From assembly GCA_019115455.1 (NCBI GenBank), contig DXDN01000024.1, positions 1 to 51,889 on the forward strand: 51,889 bases of DNA. Direction: 5' to 3'. Made by a program: the position numbers and the translations under genes. The DNA comes from Candidatus Eubacterium faecigallinarum. GTDB lineage: Bacteria > Bacillota > Clostridia > Oscillospirales > Acutalibacteraceae. A model generated the notes under the pieces. It did no database searches. It was not told where the DNA came from and saw only the letters and a list, made by a program, of their open reading frames with translations. Of the stretch, positions 40,866-48,392 are shown piece after piece; within the stretch, counting starts at the first letter, position 1, and every line of letters begins with the position of its first letter.

Positions 40866-41543
40866 ATGAGAGATAACGAAATGTTTGAACCGGTTTACCG
40901 GGATATATTTCCCTTCTGGAAAGAACTCAGCGAATCCGACAAAAATTTTATTTGCCAAAATTCCCTGGCGCTGACCTATCCTAAAGGTACCCACATACAC
41001 GACGGCAACGAATGCTCCGGCGTAATTTTTGTGAGAAGCGGATGTCTGAGAGTTTACATACTGTCAGATAGCGGCAAAGAAGTGACTCTTTACAGGCTTT
41101 ATCCGGGGGAGATGTGCATGCTCTCCGCCTCATGCGTGTTACAGACCGTTACGTTTGACGTGCTGGTGGACGCCGAGGAGAACAGTGAGTGCTATGTTAT
41201 TGCAGGCAAGGCATTTTCTGATGTATCCGAGCGCAACAAAGATATCAAGATCTTTGCTCTGGAAACTGCTGTAGGCAGATTTTCCGACGTTATGTGGGTA
41301 ATGCAGCAGATTCTGTTTATGAGCATGGACAAAAGGCTTGCCGTTTTTCTGTCGGACGAACTTTCAAGAACAGGCGGGGACACCGTAGCCCTCACCCATG
41401 AGCAGATTGCCAAATACATGGGCTCCGCACGAGAGGTAGTTTCCAGAACGCTGAAATATTTTGCAGGTGAGGGAATTGTTGAGGTGTCCCGTAAAGGTAT
41501 TAAGGTTTGCAATAAAAAGCGCCTGAGAGAGTTAACCGTTTAA
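40866..41543 (+). CDS. Crp/Fnr-family regulator, second copy in the window
   Basis: A 225-residue Crp/Fnr protein. The effector domain is near residues 20-125 (HIHDGNECSGVIFVRSGCLRVYILSDSGKEVTLYRLYPGEMCML) and the winged helix near 170-205 (LTHEQIAKYMGSAREVVSRTLKYFAGEGIVEVSR). The ATG at 40866 follows AAAGGAAAT; the in-frame ATG at 40851 is not favoured. It stands between trxB and trxA, and its last 12 bases overlap the end of trxA on the other strand. Cys residues at GCLRV and ECSG could sense redox state; that is inference. Confidence 0.9.
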   Translation: MRDNEMFEPVYRDIFPFWKELSESDKNFICQNSLALTYPKGTHIHDGNECSGVIFVRSGCLRVYILSDSGKEVTLYRLYPGEMCMLSASCVLQTVTFDVLVDAEENSECYVIAGKAFSDVSERNKDIKIFALETAVGRFSDVMWVMQQILFMSMDKRLAVFLSDELSRTGGDTVALTHEQIAKYMGSAREVVSRTLKYFAGEGIVEVSRKGIKVCNKKRLRELTV

Positions 41544-41840
41544 CAAATCGAGTATCTGCTGTTTCGGTCTTGCTCCTGAGGACTGGCTTACAATTTTGCC
41601 GCCATTCATAACGACAAGCGTCGGGATTGTGGCAACGCCGAATGCCTGAGCCAGCTCCGGCTCCTCGTCAACATTGATTTTGCCGACAAGGTACTGCGGA
41701 TTTTCCTCTGCGATTTCATCTACGACAGGTGAAACCATGCGGCAGGGTCCGCACCAGTCTGCGTAAAAGTCAAGAAGCACTTTCTTTTCACTGTTTTTTA
41801 CTGATTCAAAATTATCTTTATTGATTTTTAATACTGACAT
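41532..41840 (-). CDS. trxA: Thioredoxin
   Basis: A 102-residue thioredoxin. The redox pair is in WCGPC, Cys30 and Cys33, and the cis-Pro in ATIPTL is present. It reduces disulfides in the cytoplasm with TrxB. The 3' ends of this gene and of the Crp/Fnr gene overlap by 12 bases. AAAGGGG precedes the ATG. Confidence 0.95.
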   Translation of the reverse strand: MSVLKINKDNFESVKNSEKKVLLDFYADWCGPCRMVSPVVDEIAEENPQYLVGKINVDEEPELAQAFGVATIPTLVVMNGGKIVSQSSGARPKQQILDLLNG

Positions 41841-41872
41841 AATTTATGTCCCCTTTCTTTTCTTCTGTCCTT

Positions 41873-41913
41873 AGTATATCCGAAAAGAGATTTACTTTCA
41901 GTGACAAAGTCAC
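41873..41913 (-). promoter_or_regulatory. trxA promoter with palindrome GTGAC-AAA-GTCAC near -41
   Basis: The minus-strand -10 box TATACT is at 41878-41873 and has no good -35 box. The perfect 13-base palindrome at 41901-41913 is centred 41 bases upstream of the predicted start (near 41866). That is the standard site for a Crp/Fnr activator. The palindrome is also about 40 bases upstream of a possible tttaat -10 box (41935-41940) for the plus-strand gene at 41976. Confidence 0.6.
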
Positions 41914-41975
41914 ACAGAACAAACAAATTGTCCGTTTAATGTTTAAAGAACCGAATGCACGGGAGGCATTAAATC

Positions 41976-43163
41976 ATGAAAAAGAAGTTTGCCTGGGTTT
42001 TAGCTGCAGTTGCAGTAGTCATATGCGTAGTAATAGCAGTTGTGCTCGACAGAAATACGGCTGCGAATGAAAATGGAAGTGAAAAAGAAACAAGTCAGCA
42101 GACAAGCTTGGAGAGCACTCAGCAGGAACCCCAGGAAAACGAGCAGATAGCGCAGATGATAGACATTCTTGCAGAAACTCCTGAGGCACAATATTACGAC
42201 CCGACTGATTTTTTGAATAAAGATTCTGAGGAATACATATATCTTTTGGAGCATTCTGAAGAAACTATTAAATATATATTTAATGATTTTCTGGAAAACA
42301 CAGATTACTATTACAAAGTTGTACTGGACCCGCGCAGGGAAAATGTTATGGCTGTGGTAATGAAAGATATAATCGGCGGCGAGGCTTTAAAGGAATCGGA
42401 TATCGGTCACCATTATTTTGAAGATTTTTGGCGCCATAATGTGAAATTGCTTTTGCTCAACGGCGCAGATTTTATGAGAGAGAATTACAAATACGGCTAT
42501 CTTCTTATAGCAATGAGCAGAGAAAAGCTTGATTCCTATGACAACACCTATAAATGCAATGAAATAGATAAAAGATTACGCATATTTGACGTGTTGTTTG
42601 AAAGCGAAGACGATGTTTCGTTTGCAGACGTTATTTGCTGTATTACAAATTCAAAATATTTGAAAAAATCAGGTGAAGGCGTTGATATATACAAATTCCA
42701 ATATGATGATGAGCTGAAATTTAACGTCATAATTTCTGATAATAAATTAATCGGAAACACCTATTATATTTATGATAAGGAGTTTGCCTATAACAACTCA
42801 GGCAATTTTAGCTCCTATACTGTTTCGTCAATGTTCGGTGACAGAACCGACAACAGCGACGATATAAAGATATTGGAAAGCGAGAAATTAAAATCTTCAG
42901 TCATCAGCGAACTTAAAAAACCAAAGTACAAAGAGTATGTCAGCAGCTTTGATAAAGATACATTTGGCTCAACACTGTGTTACAGATACGAGCCTTCCGA
43001 CTTTATGTTTGTTTATAATAATACGGACATGGATTATGTATATGTGTTCTGGGCAAATATAAATGATGATGACAGTGAATACAACGATTGTAAAGTGGCG
43101 GTTGACGCTCAAACAGGAAACGTTATTGCTGTCGATTTTTCAAATTACTTTGATAATGTTTAG
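41976..43163 (+). CDS. Membrane-anchored extracytoplasmic protein of unknown function
   Basis: A 395-residue protein with a short basic start and one hydrophobic helix (FAWVLAAVAVVICVVIAVVL), then a Ser/Glu/Gln-rich linker (about 35-58) and a 330-residue acidic domain. No lipobox is present, so the helix is probably an anchor. The domain ends VAVDAQTGNVIAVDFSN, which resembles a PepSY-like beta hairpin, but I would not claim that family. GGGAGG precedes the ATG. Divergent from trxA and sharing its control region. Confidence 0.7.
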   Translation: MKKKFAWVLAAVAVVICVVIAVVLDRNTAANENGSEKETSQQTSLESTQQEPQENEQIAQMIDILAETPEAQYYDPTDFLNKDSEEYIYLLEHSEETIKYIFNDFLENTDYYYKVVLDPRRENVMAVVMKDIIGGEALKESDIGHHYFEDFWRHNVKLLLLNGADFMRENYKYGYLLIAMSREKLDSYDNTYKCNEIDKRLRIFDVLFESEDDVSFADVICCITNSKYLKKSGEGVDIYKFQYDDELKFNVIISDNKLIGNTYYIYDKEFAYNNSGNFSSYTVSSMFGDRTDNSDDIKILESEKLKSSVISELKKPKYKEYVSSFDKDTFGSTLCYRYEPSDFMFVYNNTDMDYVYVFWANINDDDSEYNDCKVAVDAQTGNVIAVDFSNYFDNV

Positions 43164-43217
43164 CAGTTATAAAATTCAAAATAAAATTTAAAGGCATATT
43201 GAGTTATAAATGATAAA

Positions 43218-43254
43218 TAAAAAAGCAGATGACATGAGTCATCTGCTTTTTGTT
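43218..43254. terminator. Bidirectional terminator after rplL
   Basis: agcagatgac (43224-43233) pairs perfectly with gtcatctgct (43238-43247), loop 4 bases, with T runs on both strands. It serves the ribosomal operon and the converging unknown gene. Confidence 0.92.
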
Positions 43255-43267
43255 ATAAATAATGTAA

Positions 43268-43645
43268 TTATTTAAGCTCGATCTTAGCGCCGGCTTCCTC
43301 AAGCTTAGCCTTGAGAGCCTCAGCGTCAGCGGTCGGAACAGCTTCCTTAACAGTTGAAGGAGCACCGTCAACAAGCTCCTTAGCTTCCTTAAGGCCAAGA
43401 CCTGTAGCCTCACGAACAGCCTTGATAACCTGAATCTTGTTAGCGCCTACTTCTGCAAGTACTACGTCAAACTCTGTCTTCTCTTCAGCTGCTGCTGCAC
43501 CGCCGTCTGCGGGAGCTGCTACTGCTACTGCTGCTGCAGCGCTTACGCCGAATTCTTCTTCTACTGCTGATACGAGCTCTGAAAGCTCAAGAACTGTGAG
43601 AGTTTTAAGCTCTTCAACAATTGCTGTAACTTTTTCTGATGCCAT
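43268..43645 (-). CDS. rplL: 50S ribosomal protein L7/L12
   Basis: A 125-residue stalk protein. The N-terminal dimer domain ([16 protein letters not shown]) is joined by an Ala/Gly-rich hinge to the C-terminal domain that recruits elongation factors ([42 protein letters not shown]). GGAGGAAAG precedes the ATG. It follows rplJ and shares its attenuated leader. Confidence 0.97.
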   Translation of the reverse strand: MASEKVTAIVEELKTLTVLELSELVSAVEEEFGVSAAAAVAVAAPADGGAAAAEEKTEFDVVLAEVGANKIQVIKAVREATGLGLKEAKELVDGAPSTVKEAVPTADAEALKAKLEEAGAKIELK

Positions 43646-43699
43646 TTTACTTTCCTCCGTAAAAATTCAAATTAGTTTAGTTTTTTGTTGATTTTCCGA

Positions 43700-44323
43700 T
43701 TACTCGGCTGTTTCTTCAGCCGGTGCTTCAGCCGGAGTTTCTTCTGCCTTGGCTTCTTCTGCTGCCGGCTCCTCTGCTGGGGCTTCTGCTTCGGCAGCTT
43801 CTTCAGCTGCTGCCGGCTCGCAAGCCTCAACTCCGCCCTTGTCTACGATTGCCTGTACTCCACGGGCAAAAGCAGCGATAGGCGCATTGAATACGCTGCA
43901 AACTGTAGCAAGGAGAACTTCTCTTGACGGAAGCTTTGCAAGAGCAATAAGCTTTTCCATTGAGATGATTTCTCCGTCAAGATAACCGCTCTTTAATGAG
44001 AAGTTATCGTGTGAGTCAGCGTATTTCTGGAGAATACGTGCGGATGCAACGTAATCGTCTGCTGATGTTGCAATAGCTGTTGTTCCTTCAAGAACTGAAT
44101 CAAGTCCTTCAAGTCCTGCGTCCTGAGCGGCTCTGCCGAGGATAGAGTTTTTAACAACTGTATACTCAACGCCTGCCTCACGAAGCTCTTTACGCAGCTT
44201 TGTATCGTCTTCAACGTTGATACCCTTGTAGTCAACAACTACACCTGCGCAGGAATTCTTGATTCTTTCGGAAAGATCAGCAACAATTTGCTTTTTCTTT
44301 TCAAGAACTGCTGTACTTGGCAT
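43700..44323 (-). CDS. rplJ: 50S ribosomal protein L10 with long acidic C-terminal tail
   Basis: A 207-residue L10, which anchors L7/L12 to the ribosome. The core covers residues 1-165 (KKKQIVADLSERIKNSCAGVVVDYKGI at the start) and has the C-terminal helix that binds L7/L12. About 40 more residues follow, almost only Ala, Glu, Pro, Thr and Lys; typical L10 stops near 165-175. The tail is in frame and runs to the normal stop, so it is not a read-through error. GGAGGTATAG precedes the ATG. Confidence 0.95.
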   Translation of the reverse strand: MPSTAVLEKKKQIVADLSERIKNSCAGVVVDYKGINVEDDTKLRKELREAGVEYTVVKNSILGRAAQDAGLEGLDSVLEGTTAIATSADDYVASARILQKYADSHDNFSLKSGYLDGEIISMEKLIALAKLPSREVLLATVCSVFNAPIAAFARGVQAIVDKGGVEACEPAAAEEAAEAEAPAEEPAAEEAKAEETPAEAPAEETAE

Positions 44324-44398
44324 TTACTATACCTCCATAATTATTTGCCGCGAAATGCGGACTTTAAGCGGCGGACGCCGCCTTATGGCTGCCAGCTA

Positions 44399-44432
44399 TA
44401 AAAAAGTGCATCCCGCAAGACACGGAATGCAC
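44399..44432 (-). terminator. Attenuator of the rplJL operon
   Basis: gtgcatcccg (44406-44415) pairs with cggaatgcac (44423-44432) with one mismatch, followed on the minus strand by a T run. It lies between the L10 leader and rplJ. Confidence 0.85.
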
Positions 44433-44455
44433 ATAACAATCAAAATAACTTTATT

Positions 44456-44531
44456 GTGTTATCTGAATGTCCATTCCTCGGCAGGCGATAAACTTACGCC
44501 GGAATACCGGCACCTGCTGTCTTTGGCTGAA
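44456..44531 (-). ncRNA. L10 leader RNA
   Basis: On the minus strand the segments CAGCCAAAGACAGCAGGTG and TTATCGCCTGCCGAGG match the ribosomal L10 leader of Firmicutes, the site where L10(L12)4 binds its own mRNA. Binding favours the attenuator downstream. Confidence 0.85.
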
Positions 44532-44541
44532 CAGCTATTGT

Positions 44542-44570
44542 ATTTTAACACAGGCAACGCCTTGTGTCAA
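44542..44570 (-). promoter_or_regulatory. Sigma-A promoter of rplJ-rplL
   Basis: TTGACA (44570-44565), 17-base spacer, TAAAAT (44547-44542), just after the rplA stop codon. Confidence 0.85.
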
Positions 44571-44581
44571 TACCAAAACGA

Positions 44582-45289
44582 TTATTCGGCAGTTGCTGCT
44601 GAACCTACCTTGTTTGGGTTGATTTTGATTCCAGGACCCATTGTAGCAGATACTACAACTGACTTGATGTACTGACCCTTGGAAGCAGCCGGCTTTGCCT
44701 TGATGATAGCGTCAAGAAGAGCGTTGAAGTTTTCAAGAAGCTTTTCTGAGCCGAAAGAAGCCTTGCCGATAGGGCAGTGGATGATGTTTGTCTTGTCAAG
44801 ACGATATTCAATCTTACCAGCCTTAGCTTCCTGAACAGCTTTAGCAACGTCCATGGTAACAGTGCCGGCTTTTGGTGAAGGCATAAGTCCGCGAGGACCA
44901 AGGATCTTACCAAGACGACCAACAAAGCCCATCATATCAGGTGATGCGATGGCTACGTCGAATTCCATCCAGCCGCCTGAGATCTTCTGAACGAGGTCAG
45001 CGTCGCCTACAACGTCAGCGCCTGCTTCCTCAGCAGCCTTTGCAAGGTCGCCCTTTGCGAATACTGCAACTCTTACGTCCTTACCGGTTCCGTTTGGAAG
45101 AACAACAGCGCCTCTTACCTGCTGGTCAGCGTGACGTGAGTCAACGCCAAGGCGGATATGAGCCTCGATTGTTTCATCAAACTTTGCTGTAGCTGTTTTT
45201 ACAGAAAGCTCAAGAGCTTCTGCTGTATCATATAAATTTGTACGGTCAATAAGTTTTGCACCGTCTAAATATTTCTTTCCGTGTTTCAT
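44582..45289 (-). CDS. rplA: 50S ribosomal protein L1
   Basis: A 235-residue L1, which forms the L1 stalk and in many bacteria represses its own operon by binding mRNA. It begins [16 protein letters not shown] and has the rRNA-binding GSEKLLENF and [10 protein letters not shown]. Length is normal. It is 48 bases downstream of rplK in the operon order L11-L1. GGAGGTAATT precedes the ATG. Confidence 0.97.
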   Translation of the reverse strand: MKHGKKYLDGAKLIDRTNLYDTAEALELSVKTATAKFDETIEAHIRLGVDSRHADQQVRGAVVLPNGTGKDVRVAVFAKGDLAKAAEEAGADVVGDADLVQKISGGWMEFDVAIASPDMMGFVGRLGKILGPRGLMPSPKAGTVTMDVAKAVQEAKAGKIEYRLDKTNIIHCPIGKASFGSEKLLENFNALLDAIIKAKPAASKGQYIKSVVVSATMGPGIKINPNKVGSAATAE

Positions 45290-45337
45290 AATAAATTACC
45301 TCCAGTGGTTAATCGGATTTTTCCTCCCACAAGGGAA

Positions 45338-45763
45338 TTAGTCTTCAACTACTATACCCATGCTGCGTGCGGTTCCTGCGATCATTGACATAGCTGCCTC
45401 AAGTGAAGCGGCGTTAAGGTCAGGCATCTTTGTCTCGGCGATCTTCTGAATATCAGCCTTTGAGATGGTGGCTACCTTGTTCTTGTTAGGTGCGCCAGAA
45501 GCCTTTTCGATACCGCAGGCCTTCTTGATAAGAACAGCCGCTGGCGGTGTCTTTGTAACGAATGTAAATGAACGGTCCTCATATACTGTGATTACAACAG
45601 GAATGATAAGACCGGCGTCATTCTTTGTTCTCTCGTTGAACTCTTTTGTGAATGACATGATATTTACGCCGTGCTGACCGAGAGCCGGACCAACAGGCGG
45701 TGCCGGAGTTGCCTTGCCGGCAGGAATCTGAAGTTTAATTAAACCTACTACCTTCTGTGCCAT
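45338..45763 (-). CDS. rplK: 50S ribosomal protein L11
   Basis: A 141-residue L11, part of the GTPase-associated centre and the stringent-response sensor. It begins with [35 protein letters not shown], the Pro-rich loop that thiopeptides bind together with rRNA. Length is normal. AGGAGG precedes the ATG by 9 bases. Confidence 0.97.
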   Translation of the reverse strand: MAQKVVGLIKLQIPAGKATPAPPVGPALGQHGVNIMSFTKEFNERTKNDAGLIIPVVITVYEDRSFTFVTKTPPAAVLIKKACGIEKASGAPNKNKVATISKADIQKIAETKMPDLNAASLEAAMSMIAGTARSMGIVVED

Positions 45764-45783
45764 AATAATTTCCTCCTAAAATT

Positions 45784-45818
45784 GTGGTAAATGGCGAGAT
45801 GTTCAAATCTCTCCCACC
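45784..45818 (-). promoter_or_regulatory. Candidate L1-binding leader mimicking 23S rRNA before rplK
   Basis: The minus-strand RNA reads GGTGGGAG, then a GAGAT-TTGAAC-ATCTC hairpin, then CATTTACCAC. The bacterial 23S L1 site contains GGUGGGAG...UUUGAA and ends in ACCACC. The place, 20-55 bases before the rplK start in a 144-base leader, fits L1 autoregulation. The mimicry is inferred from memory of the rRNA. Confidence 0.55.
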
Positions 45819-45907
45819 ATCACAGACAAAACGGCAATTTCATCTGCGATGATAATAAGCAAACCGTACTGCGCCGCAAGGGCAGTCACGCCTGCGAATT
45901 ACTGTAA

Positions 45908-46432
45908 TTATTCACTGACCTTTTCAAGCTGGTCAAGCTCAAACTCGACAGTGTTTTCTCTGCCGAACATGGAAACTGTTACCTGAACGCTGTTGTTTTC
46001 AATGTCGATATCCTCAACCGTTCCGGAGAAGCCCTCCAGCGGTCCGTCAATAACATTGACAAGGTCGCCGACTTCGTACGAAACCTCAACGCTGATCTTC
46101 TCAACTCCGAGATTTTTTATCTCCTCATCGGTGAGCGGTATCGGTTTGCTTTCAGGACCGACAAATCCGGTACAGCCGCGGGTATTACGCACGATATACC
46201 AGCTGTCGTCAGTCATAACCATTTTAACAAAGACGTAGCCCGGCATCAGCTTTCTCTGATATTCCTTCTTGGTGCCGTCGTCCTTTACCTCAACAACAGT
46301 TTCGGTAGGGATCGCAACATCCTGAATAAGATCATGGAGATTGCGGTTTTCAACTACGGTCTGAATATTGCTTGCAACTTTGTTTTCATATCCTGAAAAC
46401 GTGTGTGCAACATACCATTTTGCTTCTTCCAT
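45908..46432 (-). CDS. nusG: Transcription termination/antitermination protein NusG
   Basis: A 174-residue NusG with the NGN domain (KWYVAHTFSGYENKVASNI, LMPGYVFVKM) and a C-terminal KOW domain (VGDLVNVIDGPLEGFSGTVEDI). It links RNA polymerase with ribosomes or Rho. Normal length. It follows secE by 50 bases. Confidence 0.96.
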   Translation of the reverse strand: MEEAKWYVAHTFSGYENKVASNIQTVVENRNLHDLIQDVAIPTETVVEVKDDGTKKEYQRKLMPGYVFVKMVMTDDSWYIVRNTRGCTGFVGPESKPIPLTDEEIKNLGVEKISVEVSYEVGDLVNVIDGPLEGFSGTVEDIDIENNSVQVTVSMFGRENTVEFELDQLEKVSE

Positions 46433-46482
46433 TAATAAGCCTCCCGAATAATAATGTCAAACAAAAGCGAATTGATTATTTA

Positions 46483-46872
46483 TTATTCGGCTGCCTGAGT
46501 AGTGGTCTCAGCCTCTGCGGTTGTGTCCTCGGCTGCTGTTGTGTCTTCCTCAGCAGTGGTGTCAACTACATCAGAAATTGAAGTAGTTGTTGTAGTTTCA
46601 GCAGCGGCATTCTTCAAGCCCTTGAGACCGAGAGAAAGCAGAGTGTCAACGCCGTAGATGCATACGCCTACGATTGCCACAACAACGATGACAATAAGTG
46701 TGTTCTTAAGAACGTCCTTGCGCTTTGCCCATACGACCTTCTTGCCTTCTGATTTTACGCTTTTGAAGAAAGATGCAATGGATTTAAAAGGATTTTTCTT
46801 TGACTTCTTTTTCTTGTCGTTAGACTTATCGGCTTTTTCAACCTTCTTTGAAGTATTCTTTTCTTCAGCCAT
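46483..46872 (-). CDS. secE: Preprotein translocase SecE with long acidic Thr-rich tail
   Basis: A 129-residue SecE. The conserved part is about residues 28-88: KNPFKSIASFFKSVKSEGKKVVWAKRKDVLKN, then one membrane helix near 59-76. It is preceded by a Lys-rich N-terminus and followed by a 41-residue outside tail made of Thr, Glu, Ala, Asp (about 14 Thr). Single-span bacterial SecE is usually 60-75 residues, so both ends are extended. Gene order rpmG-secE-nusG supports the call. Confidence 0.93.
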   Translation of the reverse strand: MAEEKNTSKKVEKADKSNDKKKKSKKNPFKSIASFFKSVKSEGKKVVWAKRKDVLKNTLIVIVVVAIVGVCIYGVDTLLSLGLKGLKNAAAETTTTTSISDVVDTTAEEDTTAAEDTTAEAETTTQAAE

Positions 46873-46885
46873 TTGAATCCTCCTG

Positions 46886-47035
46886 TTACTTTGTTTCTCT
46901 GTGAAGAGTGTGCTTCTTACAGAAGCGGCAGTACTTGTTCATCTCAAGTCTGTCAGGTGAATTCTTCTTGTTCTTCATTGTGTTGTAGTTGCGTTGTTTG
47001 CATTCAGTGCAAGCTAAGGTAATCTTAACTCTCAT
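46886..47035 (-). CDS. rpmG: 50S ribosomal protein L33
   Basis: A 49-residue L33 too short for many ORF finders: [19 protein letters not shown], then [14 protein letters not shown]. Four zinc-binding Cys in two CxxC pairs are present, so this is the Cys-containing (C+) form. GGAGGTGC precedes the ATG. It is the first gene of the rpmG-secE-nusG operon. Confidence 0.95.
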   Translation of the reverse strand: MRVKITLACTECKQRNYNTMKNKKNSPDRLEMNKYCRFCKKHTLHRETK

Positions 47036-47153
47036 AAATAGCACCTCCGTTTAAATTTCGATAGATAATCTCCCTCTTATGCCACACAAAGCAATCAGGA
47101 CAAAAAAATAAGGCCTAACGGCTCAGATTAATCATCCTTTTTGAGGTATGATT

Positions 47154-47182
47154 AATATAGCACAGTGCTTAAATTTAGTCAA
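47154..47182 (-). promoter_or_regulatory. Sigma-A promoter of rpmG-secE-nusG
   Basis: TTGACT (47182-47177), 17-base spacer, TATATT (47159-47154). The leader contains a 10-base inverted repeat (attaatcat...atgattaat). Confidence 0.82.
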
Positions 47183-47267
47183 GCATTTTATCAAAAAAAT
47201 TTGCATTTAAGATTATTTTATATTATTATATTTACGCAACAACTATCTGTAGTATAGGTGAGTTAAA

Positions 47268-48392
47268 ATGACCACAATTATAATCGGCGCCGGTGCCGGC
47301 GGACTTGCCTGCGCCGTCAGACTAAAACAGAATTGCCCCGGCTGCTCGGTCAAGGTGCTGGAGCGTATGCAAGAGCCAGGCAGAAAGATACTTGCCACAG
47401 GAAACGGCAGGTGCAATCTTTCAAATGTCAGCGCTCCCCACAGCAGTCAGGTGGTGGATTTTTTTAACAGTATCGGCGTAATCACACGTACTGATTCTGA
47501 GGGCAGGAGTTATCCATATTCCAATCAGGCGTCCACAGTGCTGGAGGCATTGACCGAAAGCTGTGAAAAACTCGGCGTTGAGATAATTACTGACTGCACT
47601 GTTGAACGTATTGACAGCAGTTTGTGCGTCCATACCTCAAAAGGTAAATTTTACGCAGACAGTGTAGTGGTTGCCGCCGGAGGAAAAGCTCAGAAAAATC
47701 TCGGCTCAAACGGCAGCGGATATGACTTGCTTAAGTCGCTTGGTCACAGTATAACTCCGCTTTATCCTGCGCTGGTGCAGCTTACGTCGTCCAGCAAGTA
47801 TCCCAGAGCGCTTAAAGGTCACAGGGTTAAATGCAGGATGACTGTTCAGCTTGATTCCTCAGATATAAAGAGTGAATACGGCGAGGTGCTGTTTGCCGAT
47901 TACGGATTGTCGGGCATTGTTACGATGAATCTGTCGGATATCGTCAGTAAGAATTTTGCAAAAGAAAATCCTCAGAAATGCCACGCAGTTTTGGACTTGG
48001 TGCCGGATATGAGCCAAGAAGAACTTGAAAGGCATATAAAAACTTTCGGCAGTCTTAAAGGAATACTCGGCTCGGCGCTTGCTGATATTATAGAAAAGCA
48101 GGCATCAGCAGATGTGCACAGGCAGGCGCAGATAGTAAAGAACTGGAAGCTGATAATCACAGGAACCAAGGGCTTTGATTATGCCCAGATAACCGGCGGC
48201 GGTGCAGACATAAACGAATTTGACCATTATAGTTCGAAGCTGGTGAGCGGACTTTATGCCTGCGGCGAGGTACTTGACAGGCAGTTTGAGTGCGGCGGAT
48301 TTAATTTGAATTTTGCGTGGTTCAGCGGAATAACAGTCGCTGACGAAATCGCTTCATTATATAATAAGGTAAACAAATATGATAAGAATTAA
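47268..48392 (+). CDS. HI0933-like flavoprotein (BaiN-type NAD(P)/FAD oxidoreductase)
   Basis: A 374-residue flavoprotein. It begins TTIIIGAGAGGLACAVRLKQ, the FAD-binding motif, has LATGNGRCNLSN (typical of HI0933/BaiN proteins) and ends LYACGEVLDRQFECGGFNLNFAW. Length is slightly below the usual 400. TAGGTGAG precedes the ATG. It overlaps the next FAD gene by 14 bases. Function in the family is poorly defined; bile-acid reduction in BaiN cannot be assumed. Confidence 0.88.
   Translation: MTTIIIGAGAGGLACAVRLKQNCPGCSVKVLERMQEPGRKILATGNGRCNLSNVSAPHSSQVVDFFNSIGVITRTDSEGRSYPYSNQASTVLEALTESCEKLGVEIITDCTVERIDSSLCVHTSKGKFYADSVVVAAGGKAQKNLGSNGSGYDLLKSLGHSITPLYPALVQLTSSSKYPRALKGHRVKCRMTVQLDSSDIKSEYGEVLFADYGLSGIVTMNLSDIVSKNFAKENPQKCHAVLDLVPDMSQEELERHIKTFGSLKGILGSALADIIEKQASADVHRQAQIVKNWKLIITGTKGFDYAQITGGGADINEFDHYSSKLVSGLYACGEVLDRQFECGGFNLNFAWFSGITVADEIASLYNKVNKYDKN

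Noticed and set aside
47036-47153. tRNA gene upstream of rpmG
   Set aside because: A gagccgttaggcc-like segment was examined, but no cloverleaf could be folded; the region is the leader of the ribosomal operon with an inverted repeat.
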